Positions 5,438-5,955 of a stretch of 5,955 nucleotides of DNA are shown in pieces. The stretch's first letter is position 1, and the number at the start of each line of letters is the position of its first letter. The DNA comes from a candidate division FCPU426 bacterium (lineage in GTDB: Bacteria > Oederibacteriota > JAAXVQ01 > JAUVAV01). The position numbers and the translations under genes were made by a program. A model generated the notes under the pieces. That model did no database searches. It was not told the origin of the DNA and saw only the letters and a list, made by a program, of their open reading frames with translations. The DNA is taken from positions 1 to 5,955 of the forward strand of contig JAUXBQ010000165.1 in the NCBI GenBank assembly GCA_030619365.1. The letters are read 5' to 3'.

Positions 5438-5454
5438 GGGCATTGTGCCCCTAC
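5438..5454 (-). repeat. Short GTAGGGGC repeat unit, opposite orientation
   Basis: On the minus strand GTAGGGGC (5447-5454) opens a unit with GGGC/GCCC pairing (plus strand 5438-5441 with 5447-5450, loop ATTGT). It shares its seed with the units at 2983 and 3033. The remaining bases to 5515 are AT-rich to mixed and show nothing else. Confidence 0.5.
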
Positions 5455-5515
5455 CTTTAAAATTCAATCCCCCGCCGGGCAATCACGCCGCATCCACCTG
5501 TCTCTTTAAGTTCAA

Positions 5516-5890
5516 CTATGCGGAAACATCCTTGATGATGTTTTTAATCACTTCCCGCAAAACCGGTACATCGTCGCGACAGGTCTCAAGTACGGCCTCC
5601 GCGCTGATGTCAAAATACTGATGCGCGATAACATCGCGGATGCCCTTCAAGCCCTTCCAATCAACGCGTGGATATTGTTCAAGCAATTGTCCTCGGGTCT
5701 GCTTATCCACCTGTTTAAGGCTCTCGCCGATTGCGGTCAACTGCATGCAAAGAACGTCGAGGATGTCACGGTTGGTTTCGTTCACAAAGAAATCATCGGC
5801 GGATTGGATGTTTTGCAGTTTTTTCCCGATCCGTTCGGTCGCCGATAACAGGGACTGCAATAGATCGAGAACCAGGTTTTTGTCATACAT
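5516..5890 (-). CDS. hepT: HepT-like toxin (DUF86 HEPN RNase) of a MntA-HepT toxin-antitoxin pair
   Basis: The 124-residue, mostly helical protein carries the HEPN signature R-x(4)-H-x-Y as RDVIAHQY, with Arg85, His90 and Tyr92. This is the RNase active site of HepT toxins, and the Tyr is the residue adenylylated by the partner MntA in the studied system. A helix around VNETNRDILDVLCMQLTAIGESL (36-58) and WKGLKGIRDVIAHQYF (78-93) also fit DUF86/HepT. I chose the ATG at 5890 over one at 5929: it has GAGG six bases upstream, gives the usual family length, and overlaps the upstream gene by eight bases in the manner typical of this pair. Cytoplasmic. It is convergent with the alpha/beta-barrel gene. 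Toxicity is inferred from family. Confidence 0.88.
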   Translation of the reverse strand: MYDKNLVLDLLQSLLSATERIGKKLQNIQSADDFFVNETNRDILDVLCMQLTAIGESLKQVDKQTRGQLLEQYPRVDWKGLKGIRDVIAHQYFDISAEAVLETCRDDVPVLREVIKNIIKDVSA

Positions 5891-5955
5891 ACATAGCCTC
5901 ACTGTCAATCCGCGTTTTAAGCCTCGCATTCATTCTGTTCCGGTAATGGACAATA
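5883..5955 (-). CDS. mntA: C-terminal end of a probable MntA-type nucleotidyltransferase antitoxin
   Basis: A minus-strand frame enters from the right edge and ends with TGA at 5883-5885, giving 23 residues that include RMNARLKTRIDSEAMYV. Its stop overlaps the HepT start by eight bases (ATGTATGA). A charged amphipathic tail ending in a short hydrophobic Tyr-Val is what many minimal nucleotidyltransferases (MNT) show. In such pairs the MNT gene lies directly upstream of hepT and its product AMPylates the toxin. The catalytic GSx(10)DxD region is outside the window, so the assignment rests on position, overlap and tail character only. Confidence 0.6.
   Translation of the reverse strand, partial: IVHYRNRMNARLKTRIDSEAMYV

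Overview
The window reads as chromosomal DNA from a moderately GC-rich bacterium. It has Shine-Dalgarno-led genes, three likely GTG starts, sigma-70-like promoters and short intergenic spaces filled with palindromic repeats. I cannot assign a taxon from sequence alone. There is no rRNA, tRNA, CRISPR array, transposase or phage gene. The intergenic palindromes suggest a genome rich in dispersed non-coding repeats, as in many environmental or uncultured lineages.

Layout: positions 1-696 (minus) hold an almost complete class I glutamine amidotransferase that runs off the left edge. Its upstream region (697-940) is a stack of hairpins (727-847) next to an AT-rich stretch with a weak candidate promoter. 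Positions 941-2945 (minus) form a likely three-gene operon, transcribed right to left: a secreted or periplasmic TPR protein, a stand-alone GyrI-like small-molecule-binding protein, and a two-unit GNAT acetyltransferase that overlaps the GyrI gene by 11 bases. Positions 2946-3114 carry palindromic repeats. Positions 3115-4599 (minus) form a two-gene operon: an eight-helix membrane protein that looks like two fused DoxX-type units, then a macrodomain protein (ADP-ribose or O-acetyl-ADP-ribose hydrolase type) 18 bases downstream.

Positions 4600-5074 are a divergent intergenic region. It has a good minus-strand promoter for the DoxX operon, a weaker plus-strand promoter for the next gene, a structured leader, and two copies of a roughly 60-base repeat. 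The closing stem of that repeat appears to be kept by compensatory and wobble changes. Positions 5075-5383 (plus) encode a small alpha/beta-barrel-like protein. A perfect 30-base palindrome and a related repeat lie in the convergent gap to the last genes. At the right edge (5516-5955, minus) is a HepT-type toxin gene, preceded by the last 23 codons of an overlapping gene whose position and ending suit its MntA nucleotidyltransferase antitoxin.

The genes look mostly like accessory stress and small-molecule functions. I do not see a convincing large undescribed system. The most unusual items are the duplicated DoxX protein coupled to a macrodomain gene, the structured repeat pair at 4793-4986, and the repeat and hairpin leaders.
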